Assembly (NCBI RefSeq): GCF_013449735.1
Contig: NZ_JACBNY010000001.1
Coordinates: forward strand, 276,330 to 340,329
Direction: 5' to 3'
DNA length: 64,000 nt
Origin: Pseudolactococcus laudensis
GTDB taxonomy: Bacteria > Bacillota > Bacilli > Lactobacillales > Streptococcaceae
Shown here: piece by piece, positions 18,763-30,723 of the stretch
How positions within the stretch are numbered: position 1 is the first letter of the stretch
How the letters are laid out: each line of letters starts with the position of its first letter
Program-made: the position numbers and the translations under genes
Notes under the pieces: generated by a model
Database searches by the model: none
What the model was told of the DNA's origin: nothing
Seen by the model: only the letters and a program-made list of their open reading frames with translations

Positions 18763-20198
18763 AGATATTATTAGTGGCTGCAGAGGCTGCACCGTTTATT
18801 AAAACGGGTGGCTTGGGTGATGTTATTGGTGCCTTACCTAAATCATTAAAGCAAGATGCGACAACTGAAACGCGAGTTATCTTGCCTTACTATAAAAAGA
18901 TTGCTGAGAAATACGGTGCACAAACTGAGGATGTCTTTTGGACATTTATCGACGTTGGTTGGCGTCATCAATATGTCGGGATTAAAAAAATAGAATTTGA
19001 GGGGACTATTTTCTATTTTGTTGACAATGTGGATTATTTTGGTGGCCGTGACGAAGTTTATGGTTATGATGATGATGGTGAACGGTTTGCCTTCTTCCAA
19101 CTTGCTGTTGCAGAAGTTATAGAGCGCTTGGATTATGTGCCAGATATTCTTCATGTCAATGACTACCATACTGCTTTACTGCCTTTCCTGATTAAGGAAA
19201 AGTATAAGTGGATTCAAGCCTTCTCTCAGATTAAAACTGTCTTAACCATTCATAATATTGAATTTCAAGGTTATTTCGATCCGAATATGCTGCCTGATTT
19301 ATTTGGTATGGGAACAGAGCGCTACGATGATGGAACTGTTCGTTTGGCGGATTGTTTCAACTGGTTAAAAACGGGGATTCTCTACGCAGACCGTGTGACC
19401 ACTGTATCCCCCACTTATGCTGAGGAGATTAAGACGCCTGAGTTTGGTAAAGGTTTAGAGGTTATTTTGCGCATGGAATCAGGCAAGTTAACCGGCTTGA
19501 TTAATGGGATTGATACAGCACTTTATGATCCAATGACAGATCCTAATCTTGCAGTACCATTTAATGCAGCAGATTTATCTGGTAAATATACCAATAAACA
19601 AATCCTTCAAGAACGTCTAGGCTTACCCGTTAGAAATGATGTGCCTGTAATTGGTATCGTCAGTCGATTGACCTATCAAAAAGGGTTTAATCTTGTAGTT
19701 GATGAGATGATTCATATTTTGCAACGCGATGTGCAAGTTGTCTTATTAGGTACAGGTGATCCAAAATTTGAACATGATTTTGCTTACTTTGGTCAAGCTT
19801 ATCCGGATAAATTCTCGGCTAATATCACTTTTAACTTAGAATTAGCACAGATGATTTATGCTGGTAGTGATCTCTTCTTAATGCCTTCAGCCTTTGAGCC
19901 ATGTGGTTTATCGCAAATGATGAGTATGCGCTATGGTACATTGCCTTTGGTACATGAAACAGGTGGTTTGAAAGATACTGTTCTACCTTATAATGAATTT
20001 GATGGTAGCGGTACAGGCTTTAGTTTTCATGAGTTTTCCGGCTACCAATTGGTGCAGACACTCTTTTATGCCTTAGATGTTTACTTTAATCATCCAACTG
20101 CTTGGTCAAGCTTACAAAAAAATGCCATGATAGCTGATTTTTCTTGGGATACGGCAAGTCTTGCCTATCTTGAGCTCTATAAATCATTACTGAACTAA
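18759..20198 (+). CDS. glgA: Glycogen synthase
   Basis: 479-aa GT5 enzyme that extends alpha-1,4-glucan from ADP-glucose. The substrate motif KTGGLGDV is at residues 15-22; the C-terminal Rossmann domain has [11 protein letters not shown], and the catalytic region [15 protein letters not shown] with the later ETGGLKDTV. Full length, with no lesion seen. The glgP gene follows after 123 bp. Confidence 0.96.
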   Translation: MKILLVAAEAAPFIKTGGLGDVIGALPKSLKQDATTETRVILPYYKKIAEKYGAQTEDVFWTFIDVGWRHQYVGIKKIEFEGTIFYFVDNVDYFGGRDEVYGYDDDGERFAFFQLAVAEVIERLDYVPDILHVNDYHTALLPFLIKEKYKWIQAFSQIKTVLTIHNIEFQGYFDPNMLPDLFGMGTERYDDGTVRLADCFNWLKTGILYADRVTTVSPTYAEEIKTPEFGKGLEVILRMESGKLTGLINGIDTALYDPMTDPNLAVPFNAADLSGKYTNKQILQERLGLPVRNDVPVIGIVSRLTYQKGFNLVVDEMIHILQRDVQVVLLGTGDPKFEHDFAYFGQAYPDKFSANITFNLELAQMIYAGSDLFLMPSAFEPCGLSQMMSMRYGTLPLVHETGGLKDTVLPYNEFDGSGTGFSFHEFSGYQLVQTLFYALDVYFNHPTAWSSLQKNAMIADFSWDTASLAYLELYKSLLN

Positions 20199-20321
20199 GG
20201 TCGCTCTAAAATACTCGAAATTAGAAAATTTAGAGAGAACCTTGCCCTAAAAGTGTGTTAAAATGAAATAAATGTGAAAAAACATTTTAAACATACTAAA
20301 TAAGATGAGGTGGCTATCGTG

Positions 20322-22714
20322 ATGCAATTAACCAAAGAAAAAATTATCCAAGATTTTAAAATGCAACTTCATGAAGATTTCATGATTCAAAATACTGAGG
20401 CGACAGCTGATGAGCGCTTTATTGCATTAGCGAAACTAATTAAATGTTATGTCATGCCGGATTGGCTTCGTCGTCGTGACGAAATTGTCAAAGAACAGAA
20501 AAAAACTGCCTACTATTTTTCAATCGAGTTTTTACCAGGTAAGATGTTACAGACCAACCTTTTGAACCTCGGTATTTATGACTTGGTTCAAGAAGCTTTG
20601 TGTGAAATCGGTGTTGACTTGATGGATTTGGTCGATGCAGAGCGTGATATGGCTTTGGGAAATGGTGGTCTAGGACGTTTAGCGTCTTGTTTTATGGATA
20701 GTCTACCGACAATCGGTGCGCCAGGATTTGGCAATGGCATACGGTATAAGTACGGTTTATTTAAACAAAAAATCGTGAATGGCTACCAAGTTGAACTACC
20801 AGATGCTTGGTTATCTTCTGATGGTAATGTGTGGGAAACTAAGAAGCCCCACTCGGCAGTGGATGTCAAAATCTATGGTAATGTTTATCTCGTGCCTCAA
20901 GAGAATGGCGATTTAAAACCTATCTACGAAAATGTTAAGACCCTTCGCGCTGTCCCTTACGACATTACGCAAATTGGTTTTAAAAATGATGTGGTCAATA
21001 ATCTGCGTTTGTGGGATGTGGAAATTCCAGAGAAATATGAGTTGGATTATCCGACACTAGCTGATCGTCGTCGTATCGAGGATATTACAAGTGTCCTTTA
21101 TCCAGATAATGCGACACGTGAGGGTCAATCTCTACGCTTGATTCAGGAATATTTCATGGTGTCAGCTGGTTTGCAGACGATTGTCGCGTCTTACGCTAAG
21201 ATGGGACTTCCGATGGCGAAAATTCATGAAAAAGTTGCCGTGCATATTAATGACACACACCCTGCAATGGCGGTACCTGAATTGATGCGTATTTTGGTCG
21301 ATGAGTATGATTTGGATTGGGATGATGCTTGGGCAGCAACGACACAAGTCATGAGCTACACCAATCATACGATTTTGTCAGAGGCACTTGAAAAATGGGA
21401 TGCGGGTCTGTTTAAAGAGATTGTGCCACGGATTTACCAGATTGTCGGTGAAATTGATCGTCAGTTTGTGAAAGCGTGGGTAGGTAAAGTTGATGCGCCT
21501 GTGATTAATCATACACGGATTATCCAAAATAATCAGATTCATATGGCGAATTTGTCGATTATTGGTGGGCATTCGGTCAATGGTATGGCAAAACTCCATA
21601 CAGAGCTGTTGATTGAAGATGTCCTTAAAGATTTTTACCTCCTTTATCCAGAGAAGTTTAATAATAAAACTAACGGTATCGCGCAACGTCGTTGGAGTCA
21701 GATTGCTAACCCTGGCATGTCTGCGTTATTAGATAAGCAAATCGGTGATGGTTGGCGTTCAAATATTCATGAGTTATTAAAATTAGAAGACTTTCTAGAC
21801 GATGCATCTGTTCAGCTTGATTTTTATCAAGTCAAGCAGGCGAATAAACAACGCTTAGCTGACTATGTCAAGAAAACACAAGGTATCGACTTACCAATTC
21901 ATGCGATTTTCGATGTGCAAGTTAAGCGGCTCCATGCCTACAAGCGTCAGCTACTCAATGTCATGCATATCATCAAACTCTATCAAGATTTGAAAGATAA
22001 TGCAGCATTAGAGATTACACCGCGTGTCTTTTTCTTCGGTGCAAAGGCAGCCCCTGGCTATCACTTTGCGAAATCAGTGATTAAAATCATCAACGAATTG
22101 GCAAACTTGATTAACAACGATGAGAGCTTGAGAAATCAGTTAAAAGTTGTTTTTCTAGAAAATTACAATGTCAGCCTAGCTGAACTCATTGTCCCTGCGG
22201 CAGATGTTTCTGAGCAAATTTCAACTGCTGGGAAAGAAGCGAGTGGTACTTCTAACATGAAGTTCATGATGAATGGCGCGATTACTTTAGCGACACTTGA
22301 TGGTGCCAATATTGAAATCAAAGATGCAGTCGGTGAGAGGATAATATTGTTATCTTTGGAATGGATAAGGATGCAGTTTATGGTCACTATGCACGTCATG
22401 ACTATAATTCACGTCATATCTATGAAACCAATCCGAGATTGAAACGCGTCGTTGATGCGTTCACTGATGGTACGATTCCTAATACTCACTATGAAGGCCA
22501 TGAGATTTGGGATGCTTTAATTTCTTATAATGATGAATATTTCTTGCTTGAAGATTTTGATGATTATGTGGCTAAGCAAGCCTATATTTCAGAACTTTAC
22601 AAGGATAAGAATACATGGCAATCTAAGGCGATGAAAAATATCGCCAACTCAGGTCGTTTCACAAGTGATGATACAATCGAGCTATATGCGCGTGAAATCT
22701 GGGAAATTATTTAA
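20322..22714 (+). pseudogene. glgP: Glycogen phosphorylase, frameshifted near the 3' end
   Basis: GlgP releases glucose 1-phosphate from glycogen using pyridoxal phosphate. The frame from ATG 20322 (GAGG upstream; GTG 20319 is also possible) has GNGGLGRLASCF, GGHSVNGMAKLHTELL and the PLP site EASGTSNMKF. At 22335-22339 the sequence GAGAG replaces an expected GAG: two extra bases shift the frame after DAVGE and the product runs out at 22442. The remaining 117 residues (IVIFGMDKDAVYGHYARHDY and onward, to 22714) are open in another frame. The lost part includes a C-terminal region that is conserved in the family, so activity is unlikely. Confidence 0.88.
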
Positions 22715-22727
22715 ACACTAGTTTGAA

Positions 22728-22757
22728 ACAAGTCATTTTAAAAATGACTTGTTTTTT
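22728..22757 (+). terminator. Terminator after glgP
   Basis: Stem AACAAGTCATTTT/AAAATGACTTGTT with a short loop and a T7 run, ending the glg transcript. Confidence 0.88.
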
Positions 22758-22820
22758 TATTCCCTTTAGGGAAAAAAAACTTGTAGGCAATCTCCCACAA
22801 GTTTACTTATCTAAAATGAT

Positions 22821-24077
<1,257 letters not shown>

Positions 24078-24182
24078 TTAGTGTTGAAAATTTAGAATTA
24101 TGTTATGATTGAGATATAAATTACAACTGGATTAAGGATTAAGAAGTCGTCTGGTACCATTTTGGCATTCAAGGTGTTTTTT

Positions 24183-24315
24183 ATGTCAAATATTAAAACG
24201 ATTGTTACGGATTTCTATTGCCTAACAAATCTGAACAATCCGATGTTAATTAGCACAATAACCTCTTAGTTAACTTTGCTTTTAGCTAATGCTCATACTA
24301 ATTAAAGGAGCATTA
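24183..24315 (+). promoter_or_regulatory. Possible leader peptide and SD-sequestering hairpin ahead of the ABC exporter
   Basis: A 28-codon frame (ATG 24183 to TAG 24267-24269) lies in the 304-bp gap before the permease. It is followed by a perfect 8-bp inverted repeat, TAATGCTC (24287-24294) with GAGCATTA (24308-24315), whose 3' arm covers part of the SD (AAAGGAG) and the A of the permease ATG. This is the layout of translation attenuators. The peptide has only a weak SD, and I could not find an alternative pairing that would open the hairpin. Confidence 0.4.
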
Positions 24316-25889
24316 TGAATTTTTTTAACCGCGCCATTCGCTCAGTGACACGACAAAAGTCAAAATCGATGATTCTATTTGCTGTTATTTTCGTACTTGG
24401 TAATATTTTAGCAGGTAGTGTTATTATTCAGCAATCTACACAAAATGTTGAAAAAACGACTAAGGAACAAATGGGGGCGATTGCAACCGTTGGGATAGAC
24501 TGGAGTAATCCTAAAAATCAAAAAGTCATTGAACAAATGACGGCGGATGAATACTCAGCATTAACTGAAAAAATCATTCAAAAGATTGCGGATAGTCCTT
24601 ATGTCAAAAATTATGATTATTCTGAGCAAACTGGTTATAATTCTAAGTTGCTTAAACCTTATGACCCAGCAGCAGATAAAAAAGCTGAAGAACCAGATAA
24701 TGGCGCAGATGGAGGGTTTGTTAATACCTATATTCCGGTTAGGGGCGTACAGGACCCAAAAATCATGGATATTGCTTTAGGAAAAATCAAGCTAGTTGAT
24801 GGTAGTATTTTTACAGCAGATGATATAAGTAAAGGGGCAAATGTCGTCTTTATTTCTAAGAAATTTGCTGAGAAAAACGGCCTTCACGTTGGCGATGAAA
24901 TGACCATTGACCAAACGACTGAAGGTATGGTAAATCCAGAAAAAGCAGAAAGTTCAGAGCCAGTCAAGTCATTTGATACCAAATTTAAGGTTGTTGGGAC
25001 CTATGATGTACTAGAACAAGTTCAGAAAAAATCTGGTCAATCAGGTAAAGCATCTAATGACTCAGTTGTTCATGCGGCAGCTTTTCCTGGTGGCTCACCG
25101 CAAGATATGTTTGATTTTGATAATTATAATACTATCTACATGCCTAACAAAGCAGTTCATAATATGTCACAAGGCTTTAGAAAATTCCTTCAAGCAGAAA
25201 TGCCTGAGGTGATGTCAGGTGTTAGCCAAGAAGATATTGACGCAGCTGATAAACCTTACTATACAACTATTTATCAGCTGAAATCAGTTGATGATTTAGA
25301 TAAGTTCAAGGCTGATACCAAACCTCTTTTACCCAAGAACTATTCAGTTATGGCATCAACAGATGAATTTGATAATATTGCAGGACAGTTCAATAAGCTC
25401 TCTAAAATTGCCAAAGCGGTTATTATCGCAGCAGTTTTGCTTTCAATTGTCTTGATTTTACTGGTTATCCTACTCTTTATGCGAGACCGCAAACGCGAAT
25501 TGGGCATTTATCTATCACTTGGTGACAAGAAATCGAATGTTATTTTGCAAATTATGGTTGAAGTGTTAACCGTAGCTATCATTGCCTTAGTTATTTCGCT
25601 GACTACTGGGAAATTCTTGGGAAGTTTCGCGTCAGAAGCCTTTCTAAGTTCAGATAGTGGTCAGTCTGCAAATGGTGGAATGAGTGGTAGTATGATGAGT
25701 TCATCTGCTATGTTCAATACAGGTATAGCGGTTGATGCAGATACAATAGCGAAAAATTATGCTGTTTCATTTACACCTTTTTATATTGTCACTTATCTGC
25801 TTGCAGGTTTAAGTACAGTTATTGTGTCAGTCCTTTTATCAACGCTTTATATTTTTAAATTAAAGCCAAAGAAAATTTTGTTGGGGTAA
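24315..25889 (+). CDS. ABC transporter permease (FtsX/MacB type)
   Basis: 524 aa with one N-terminal membrane segment (about 20-40), a large extracytoplasmic domain (about 45-360) and three C-terminal segments (about 365-390, 412-435, 492-517), the FtsX-fold layout. The extracellular loop between the last two segments is rich in Ser, Gly and Met (SGSMMSSSAM). The closest functional class I can name is Vex-like exporters of streptococci; the cargo is unknown. It works with the ATPase gene 6 bp downstream and possibly with the PASTA protein. Confidence 0.82.
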   Translation: MNFFNRAIRSVTRQKSKSMILFAVIFVLGNILAGSVIIQQSTQNVEKTTKEQMGAIATVGIDWSNPKNQKVIEQMTADEYSALTEKIIQKIADSPYVKNYDYSEQTGYNSKLLKPYDPAADKKAEEPDNGADGGFVNTYIPVRGVQDPKIMDIALGKIKLVDGSIFTADDISKGANVVFISKKFAEKNGLHVGDEMTIDQTTEGMVNPEKAESSEPVKSFDTKFKVVGTYDVLEQVQKKSGQSGKASNDSVVHAAAFPGGSPQDMFDFDNYNTIYMPNKAVHNMSQGFRKFLQAEMPEVMSGVSQEDIDAADKPYYTTIYQLKSVDDLDKFKADTKPLLPKNYSVMASTDEFDNIAGQFNKLSKIAKAVIIAAVLLSIVLILLVILLFMRDRKRELGIYLSLGDKKSNVILQIMVEVLTVAIIALVISLTTGKFLGSFASEAFLSSDSGQSANGGMSGSMMSSSAMFNTGIAVDADTIAKNYAVSFTPFYIVTYLLAGLSTVIVSVLLSTLYIFKLKPKKILLG

Positions 25890-25895
25890 TGAGCT

Positions 25896-26567
25896 ATGTC
25901 AATTATTGAAACTAAGAAACTGAATTATTACTATCAAGATGGTGATATGCAACGCTATATTTTAAGAGATATATCGGTTAGCTTTGAAAAAGGACAATTC
26001 TACACGATTGTTGGCGAATCCGGTTCTGGGAAAACAACTTTTCTAGCCATGATTGCTGGTTTAGATGTGGCAAAAGATGGTCAAGTTCTTTTTGAAGGAA
26101 CCGATATTCAGACTATCGGACTTGAAAATTATCGTCGCAATAAAATCTCGATTGTCTTTCAAAATAATAATCTAGTGCCTTATTTAACAGCGATTGAAAA
26201 TGTCCTTGTGGCAATGGATATCACAGATAATACACTACTTGCTGATCAAAAAACGGTGGCTTACAATCTACTAGATTATATCGGGATTACACATGAGAAG
26301 GCAGACCGTTTAGTGAGCGAGTTATCAGGTGGGGAGCAACAACGGATTGCGATAGCTCGAGCACTTGCAACCAATAGTGATGTCATCTTAGCAGATGAGC
26401 CAACTGGGAACCTTGATGAAGATCGTGAAGGTGAGATTGTCGAAATATTTAAACGTTTGGCACATGACAATAAAAAAGCGGTCATTGTTGTGACACATTC
26501 TCAAGAGGTGGCAGAAAAATCTGATGTGACTTACCGTTTGAAAAAAGGAAATTTAATTAATGAGTGA
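25896..26567 (+). CDS. ABC transporter ATP-binding protein
   Basis: 223 aa with Walker A GESGSGKTT (about residues 39-47), Q-loop, signature LSGGEQQRIAIARAL, Walker B VILADEPTGNLD and the H-loop in VVTHSQ. This is a LolD/MacB-type ATPase and should energise the permease upstream. Its end overlaps the PASTA gene by 8 nt. Confidence 0.92.
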   Translation: MSIIETKKLNYYYQDGDMQRYILRDISVSFEKGQFYTIVGESGSGKTTFLAMIAGLDVAKDGQVLFEGTDIQTIGLENYRRNKISIVFQNNNLVPYLTAIENVLVAMDITDNTLLADQKTVAYNLLDYIGITHEKADRLVSELSGGEQQRIAIARALATNSDVILADEPTGNLDEDREGEIVEIFKRLAHDNKKAVIVVTHSQEVAEKSDVTYRLKKGNLINE

Positions 26568-28095
26568 TTTTTTATCAAATTTTACGAGCGATAAATACAA
26601 GAAGGATGCCGAAGAGCATAAGCTTGTAATGCCCGATACAGAAGTGACAGAGACGGATATAGAAAATTCGTCAGTTGCGTCTGTCGATTCAGATACTTTA
26701 GAAGATGTGACGCCTGATCTATCTGAAGTTGATATCTCTGATGCTGTATCTGATGAAATGTTAGAAGACGCTATCACTAGCGACTTTTCTCATGAAGCAT
26801 TCGAAGGCGAAAAAAATGAAGAAAACTTTACTGATGTGTCAGAAGATGAATTAGACAACGAAACTGACGTATCAGACGATGATTTAGAGTCATTTCTGAT
26901 GGAACTGGCTGCCTCTTCTTCTGAGGATGATATGGTAGTCAAAGATCAATCTTTTGCTAAAAAACAAAAAATAAAACGAGGCATTATTGCAGGTTCAAGT
27001 CTTTTGGCGGTCATTGCGATTGCGTGGTTTTATTATGGTCAGACACATGTTAAACTACCTGATTTTACAGGGAAATCTGTAAGTACAGCACAAACTTGGG
27101 CAGATGAACATAAGGTCAAATTAGAAGTGAAACGTGTTTATGATTTTGAGAAAGAAGCCAATATTGTTATCAAAGAATCTGATAAAAATAGGACAATTTC
27201 TAAGAAAAAAACAGTTAATCTGACAGCTAGTTTAGGGGCAAACCCAAAAGAAAAAATTGAACTCCCAGATTTTTCTAAGATGCCAGTTGCTGAGGCGCGT
27301 GAGTTTATCAAGAAAAATAAACTAGAAAATACATCTGTCCAACTTGATTATTCGGAGACAGTAGCAAAAGATACTTATCTCAAACAAACTTTTGCAAATC
27401 AGGCTGTCACGCCTGAAACCTTTAAGCGTGAAGATAATTTGACACTTTATTACTCTAAAGGTAAAGAACCTGTCGTACAAAATATCGAGGTTCCAGACTT
27501 TTCAAGTCAAACTAAGGAACAAATTAACACTTGGAGTAAGGAAAAAGGTGTAAAGGTCGCTTTCGAATACGCTGAGAGTGAGTCGCTTGAGGCAGACAAG
27601 GTGATTTCTCAATCAGTTGCTAAGGGTCAGAAAGTATCGAAAGTAGATACGATTACAATCAAGCTTTCTCTTGGTAAGCCAATGACTGTACCAGATTTTT
27701 CAAGGTTTACTTTTGATGAATCTAGCGGAGCAGCTAAAAATCTACCTGTTATTTCAAAACAAGTTTATAGCGATACAGTCCCCTATGGTGGCTTTATCAG
27801 CCAGTCGATACCAGCAGGTACCCAGTATTTCGCAAAAGATACAATACCTGATATTACGGCGGTTTACTCACTTGGACGAGTTTATATTAAGGATTTGAAA
27901 GGGCAAACTGAGGGCGACTTGCAGGGAACTTTTTATAATGACTATACATCGAAAGGTGCTAATATTTCCTATCGCGTGCAGTATGTTAACAGTCCTGAAA
28001 CCAAGGGTACCGTTGTTGGTCAGAGTTCGCTTAATGAGTTTGTCCCACTATCTTGCACAGTCTTTATTCAAATCAGTAATGGTCACGAAAAATAA
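26560..28095 (+). CDS. Membrane-anchored PASTA-domain protein without kinase domain
   Basis: 511 aa. Residues 1-135 are strongly acidic (many Asp, Glu and Ser) and should lie in the cytoplasm; a single membrane segment spans about 146-163; the outside part holds four or five PASTA-like repeats (starts near LPDFTGKSV, LPDFSKMPV, VPDFSSQTK, VPDFSRFTF). PASTA domains bind uncross-linked peptidoglycan or beta-lactams. The Ser/Thr kinase domain normally found with such repeats is absent. Coupling to an ABC transporter suggests a wall-sensing or wall-export role; that is inference. Confidence 0.8.
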   Translation: MSDFLSNFTSDKYKKDAEEHKLVMPDTEVTETDIENSSVASVDSDTLEDVTPDLSEVDISDAVSDEMLEDAITSDFSHEAFEGEKNEENFTDVSEDELDNETDVSDDDLESFLMELAASSSEDDMVVKDQSFAKKQKIKRGIIAGSSLLAVIAIAWFYYGQTHVKLPDFTGKSVSTAQTWADEHKVKLEVKRVYDFEKEANIVIKESDKNRTISKKKTVNLTASLGANPKEKIELPDFSKMPVAEAREFIKKNKLENTSVQLDYSETVAKDTYLKQTFANQAVTPETFKREDNLTLYYSKGKEPVVQNIEVPDFSSQTKEQINTWSKEKGVKVAFEYAESESLEADKVISQSVAKGQKVSKVDTITIKLSLGKPMTVPDFSRFTFDESSGAAKNLPVISKQVYSDTVPYGGFISQSIPAGTQYFAKDTIPDITAVYSLGRVYIKDLKGQTEGDLQGTFYNDYTSKGANISYRVQYVNSPETKGTVVGQSSLNEFVPLSCTVFIQISNGHEK

Positions 28096-28132
28096 CTAAA
28101 AACGAGACTGAGACAAACATCTTGTAACAAAT

Positions 28133-28182
28133 AGACTATAAACGATTTCGATATTAATCGGTATTGGTTATAGTCTTTTTTG
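28133..28182 (+). terminator. Terminator after the PASTA gene
   Basis: Stem AGACTATAA/TTATAGTCT with a long loop that can itself fold (CGATTTCG region), followed by TTTTTTG. The gap from here to pgi holds a short open frame (about 28185-28290, FDGCKKEYEIGNRTANF...) that looks protein-like but has no start or SD; it may be the end of a lost gene. Confidence 0.65.
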
Positions 28183-28311
28183 TATAGCTTTTGATGGTTG
28201 TAAGAAAGAATACGAAATTGGTAATAGAACTGCTAATTTTGTTATTAAGGAGCTTTTGGAAAATGGTTGCTGCACCATTGAAAAATAAGTCACAAATTCA
28301 TGACAAAATCC

Positions 28312-28374
28312 TTGAAAAAATCCCTAAAAAGCGGTAAAATGAATCAAATTGATTTTTTAGTGAAAACGATAACA
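28312..28374 (+). promoter_or_regulatory. pgi promoter with a perfect cre box
   Basis: TTGAAA at 28312-28317 and TAAAAT at 28335-28340 with a 17-bp spacer. TGAAAACGATAACA at 28361-28374 fits the CcpA consensus TGWAANCGNTNWCA at every position and lies about 14 bp after the predicted start, where CcpA would normally block transcription. Confidence 0.78.
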
Positions 28375-28452
28375 GTTTGCTAGAAAATCCAACTTGACGC
28401 ATGAGCGTTAAGAGAAACGTGTGTTCCCACACCAATTAATTAAGGAGAAAAC

Positions 28453-29799
28453 ATGTCACACATTAAATTTGATTACAAAACAGCTTTACCGTTCGTTGCT
28501 CAGCACGAATTTGACTACTTACAACCAGCAGTGACAGCATTTGATGCTGCCTTGCGCGATGGTTCTGGACAAGGGTCAGACTTCACAGGCTGGATTGATC
28601 TGCCGAAAGATTACGATAAAGCAGAATTTGCGCGTATCTTGAAATCAGCTGAAAAAATCAAATCTGACAGTGATGTTTTAATCGTCATTGGGATTGGTGG
28701 GTCTTACCTTGGTGCAAAAGCAGCGATTGACTTCTTGAACAGCTCATTTGTTAACTTGGAATCTAAAGAAAAACGCCAAGCACCACAAATTTTGTACGCA
28801 GGTAACTCAATTTCTTCAACTTATTTGTCACAATTAGTTGAATATGTTGGTGATAAAGATTTCTCTGTTAATGTTATTTCAAAATCTGGTACAACAACAG
28901 AGCCTGCTATCGCTTTCCGTGTCTTCAAAGAACTCTTGATTAAAAAATATGGTCAAGAAGAAGCGAACAAACGTATTTATGCAACAACTGATAAAGCTAA
29001 GGGTGCGGTTAAAGTCCAAGCTGATGCAGAAGGTTGGGAATCATTTGTCGTACCAGATGCTGTTGGTGGCCGTTTTACAGTCTTGACACCGGTTGGTCTT
29101 TTACCAATCGCAGCAAGTGGTGCAGATATCCAAGCTTTGATGGACGGTGCAGCTGCAGCCCGTGAAGAATATAGCACACCAGACTTGAAAGTCAACCAAG
29201 CTTACCAATACGCAGTTCTTCGTAACATCCTTTACCGTAAAGGTAAAACAATTGAAATCTTGGCTAACTATGAACCGTCATTGCAATACTTCAGCGAATG
29301 GTGGAAACAATTAGCCGGCGAATCAGAAGGTAAAGACTATAAAGGTATTTACCCAACATCAGCTAACTTCTCAACAGATTTGCACTCAATCGGTCAATCT
29401 ATCCAAGAAGGTAGCCGTAACCTTTTTGAAACCGTTATTAAAATTGAAGAACCAACATTGAACATCAATATCCCAACAGAAGCAGAAGATCTTGATGGTC
29501 TTGGCTACCTTGAAGGAAAAGATGTTGACTTCGTCAATACCAAAGCTTTCCAAGGTGTGCTCCTTGCTCATACTGATGGTGGTGTACCTAACTCAGTTGT
29601 AACGATTAAAAAACAAGATGAGTTTACATTGGGTTACCTTATCTATTTCTTCGAAATCGCTATCGGTCTTTCTGGTTACCTCAATGGTGTTAATCCATTT
29701 GACCAACCAGGCGTTGAAGCTTATAAGAAAAATATGTTCGCTTTGCTTGGTAAACCAGGCTTTGAAGAACTTGGTGCTGAATTAAACGCCCGTCTATAA
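28453..29799 (+). CDS. pgi: Glucose-6-phosphate isomerase
   Basis: 448 aa, the usual Gram-positive length; interconverts glucose 6-phosphate and fructose 6-phosphate. The sugar-phosphate loop [11 protein letters not shown] (about 140), the catalytic region [11 protein letters not shown] (about 205) and [13 protein letters not shown] with the active His are all present. AAGGAG upstream of ATG 28453. Codon choice is that of a highly expressed gene. A perfect cre box suggests CcpA control. Confidence 0.97.
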   Translation: MSHIKFDYKTALPFVAQHEFDYLQPAVTAFDAALRDGSGQGSDFTGWIDLPKDYDKAEFARILKSAEKIKSDSDVLIVIGIGGSYLGAKAAIDFLNSSFVNLESKEKRQAPQILYAGNSISSTYLSQLVEYVGDKDFSVNVISKSGTTTEPAIAFRVFKELLIKKYGQEEANKRIYATTDKAKGAVKVQADAEGWESFVVPDAVGGRFTVLTPVGLLPIAASGADIQALMDGAAAAREEYSTPDLKVNQAYQYAVLRNILYRKGKTIEILANYEPSLQYFSEWWKQLAGESEGKDYKGIYPTSANFSTDLHSIGQSIQEGSRNLFETVIKIEEPTLNINIPTEAEDLDGLGYLEGKDVDFVNTKAFQGVLLAHTDGGVPNSVVTIKKQDEFTLGYLIYFFEIAIGLSGYLNGVNPFDQPGVEAYKKNMFALLGKPGFEELGAELNARL

Positions 29800-29857
29800 A
29801 AACTAGTCGTTCAAGTATAAAAACTATTTTGAGTTTATGCTTGAGTAAATATGTAAG

Positions 29858-29888
29858 TCGTTTGAGTGTAAACTCAAGCGATTTTTTA
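29858..29888 (+). terminator. Terminator after pgi
   Basis: Stem TCGTTTGAGT/ACTCAAGCGA with GTAA loop, followed by T6. Confidence 0.88.
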
Positions 29889-29927
29889 TTATAATAAAAT
29901 CAAAGAGAATAAAGGAGCGAACAAAAC

Positions 29928-30407
29928 ATGATTATTACAAGAAATTGTGAAGACTTTTCAGAGATTAACCCACTAACAACAGGTCAAGCACCTGACTTCA
30001 GCCTGAAGGATCAACACGAAAATATCGTGACTTTGTCAAAATTGCCTAGCCCAACTATTATTAGTGTTTTTCCAAATATTAATACCAGCGTCTGCTCAGT
30101 TCAAACGCGTCGTTTTAATCAAGAAGCCGCAGCTCACAAAGAAATTGCTTTCCTATCAATTTCTAACAATACGCCAGAAGAACAAGCCAACTGGTGTGCG
30201 GCAGAAGGTGTTGAAATGACGATTCTATCTGATGCCAATAATGAATTTGGCAAACTTTACGGTATCGTCATGGCTGAGGCTAATCTCTTGGCTCGTAGTG
30301 TTTTTGTTATCAAAGAGGGTCAAATCATTTATGCAGAAATCTTACCTGAGATGACTGATGAGCCTGATTACGAAAAAGCATTACAAGTTGCATCAGAGAA
30401 TGTATAA
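29928..30407 (+). CDS. tpx: Thiol peroxidase (2-Cys peroxiredoxin)
   Basis: 159 aa; reduces peroxides with a peroxidatic Cys in INTSVCSVQTRRFN (about residue 57) and a resolving Cys in NWCAAEGV (about 91), recycled by thioredoxin. The motif around the first Cys usually reads DTxVC; here Asn replaces Asp, a mild change. AAAGGAG precedes ATG 29928. Single gene between two terminators. Confidence 0.92.
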   Translation: MIITRNCEDFSEINPLTTGQAPDFSLKDQHENIVTLSKLPSPTIISVFPNINTSVCSVQTRRFNQEAAAHKEIAFLSISNNTPEEQANWCAAEGVEMTILSDANNEFGKLYGIVMAEANLLARSVFVIKEGQIIYAEILPEMTDEPDYEKALQVASENV

Positions 30408-30441
30408 GAAGAGAAAATAACTAAAAAACACTAACTTAAGA

Positions 30442-30478
30442 AATCTGACAATGGTAATAAACATTGTCGGATTTTTTA
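30442..30478 (+). terminator. Terminator after tpx
   Basis: Stem AATCTGACAATG/CATTGTCGGATT (30442-30453 with 30462-30473) with a T6 run. The stretch from here to 30690 holds nothing I recognise. Confidence 0.88.
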
Positions 30479-30693
30479 AGTTAACTAACTGTTTTATATC
30501 GATGCATGACTCATACAAGACAATTTCAGAAGGATTGTATTATCAAAGAAGGTACTTGAAATCAGCTTAATTTTATTCGGAGAGAAGAAAAAGAGATTTG
30601 CATTATTCTTGAAATCATCAATTCTGTTTTTAGAAAGCTATTCAATGAACTGTCGGATGGTAAATATATTGGCTGTCTATTTATAATATTATT

Positions 30694-30723
30694 TTGACAA
30701 AGTTATATAAATAATGATATAAT
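30694..30723 (+). promoter_or_regulatory. Promoter of the Gtf3-like gene
   Basis: TTGACA at 30694-30699 and TATAAT at 30718-30723, spacer 18 bp. It lies about 150 bp before the start codon, leaving a leader of roughly 140 nt in which I see no clear structure. Confidence 0.72.

Noticed and set aside
28185..28290. Gene between the PASTA gene and pgi
   Set aside because: A 35-codon frame with protein-like composition but no start codon, no SD, and it begins within a terminator; at most the end of a lost gene.
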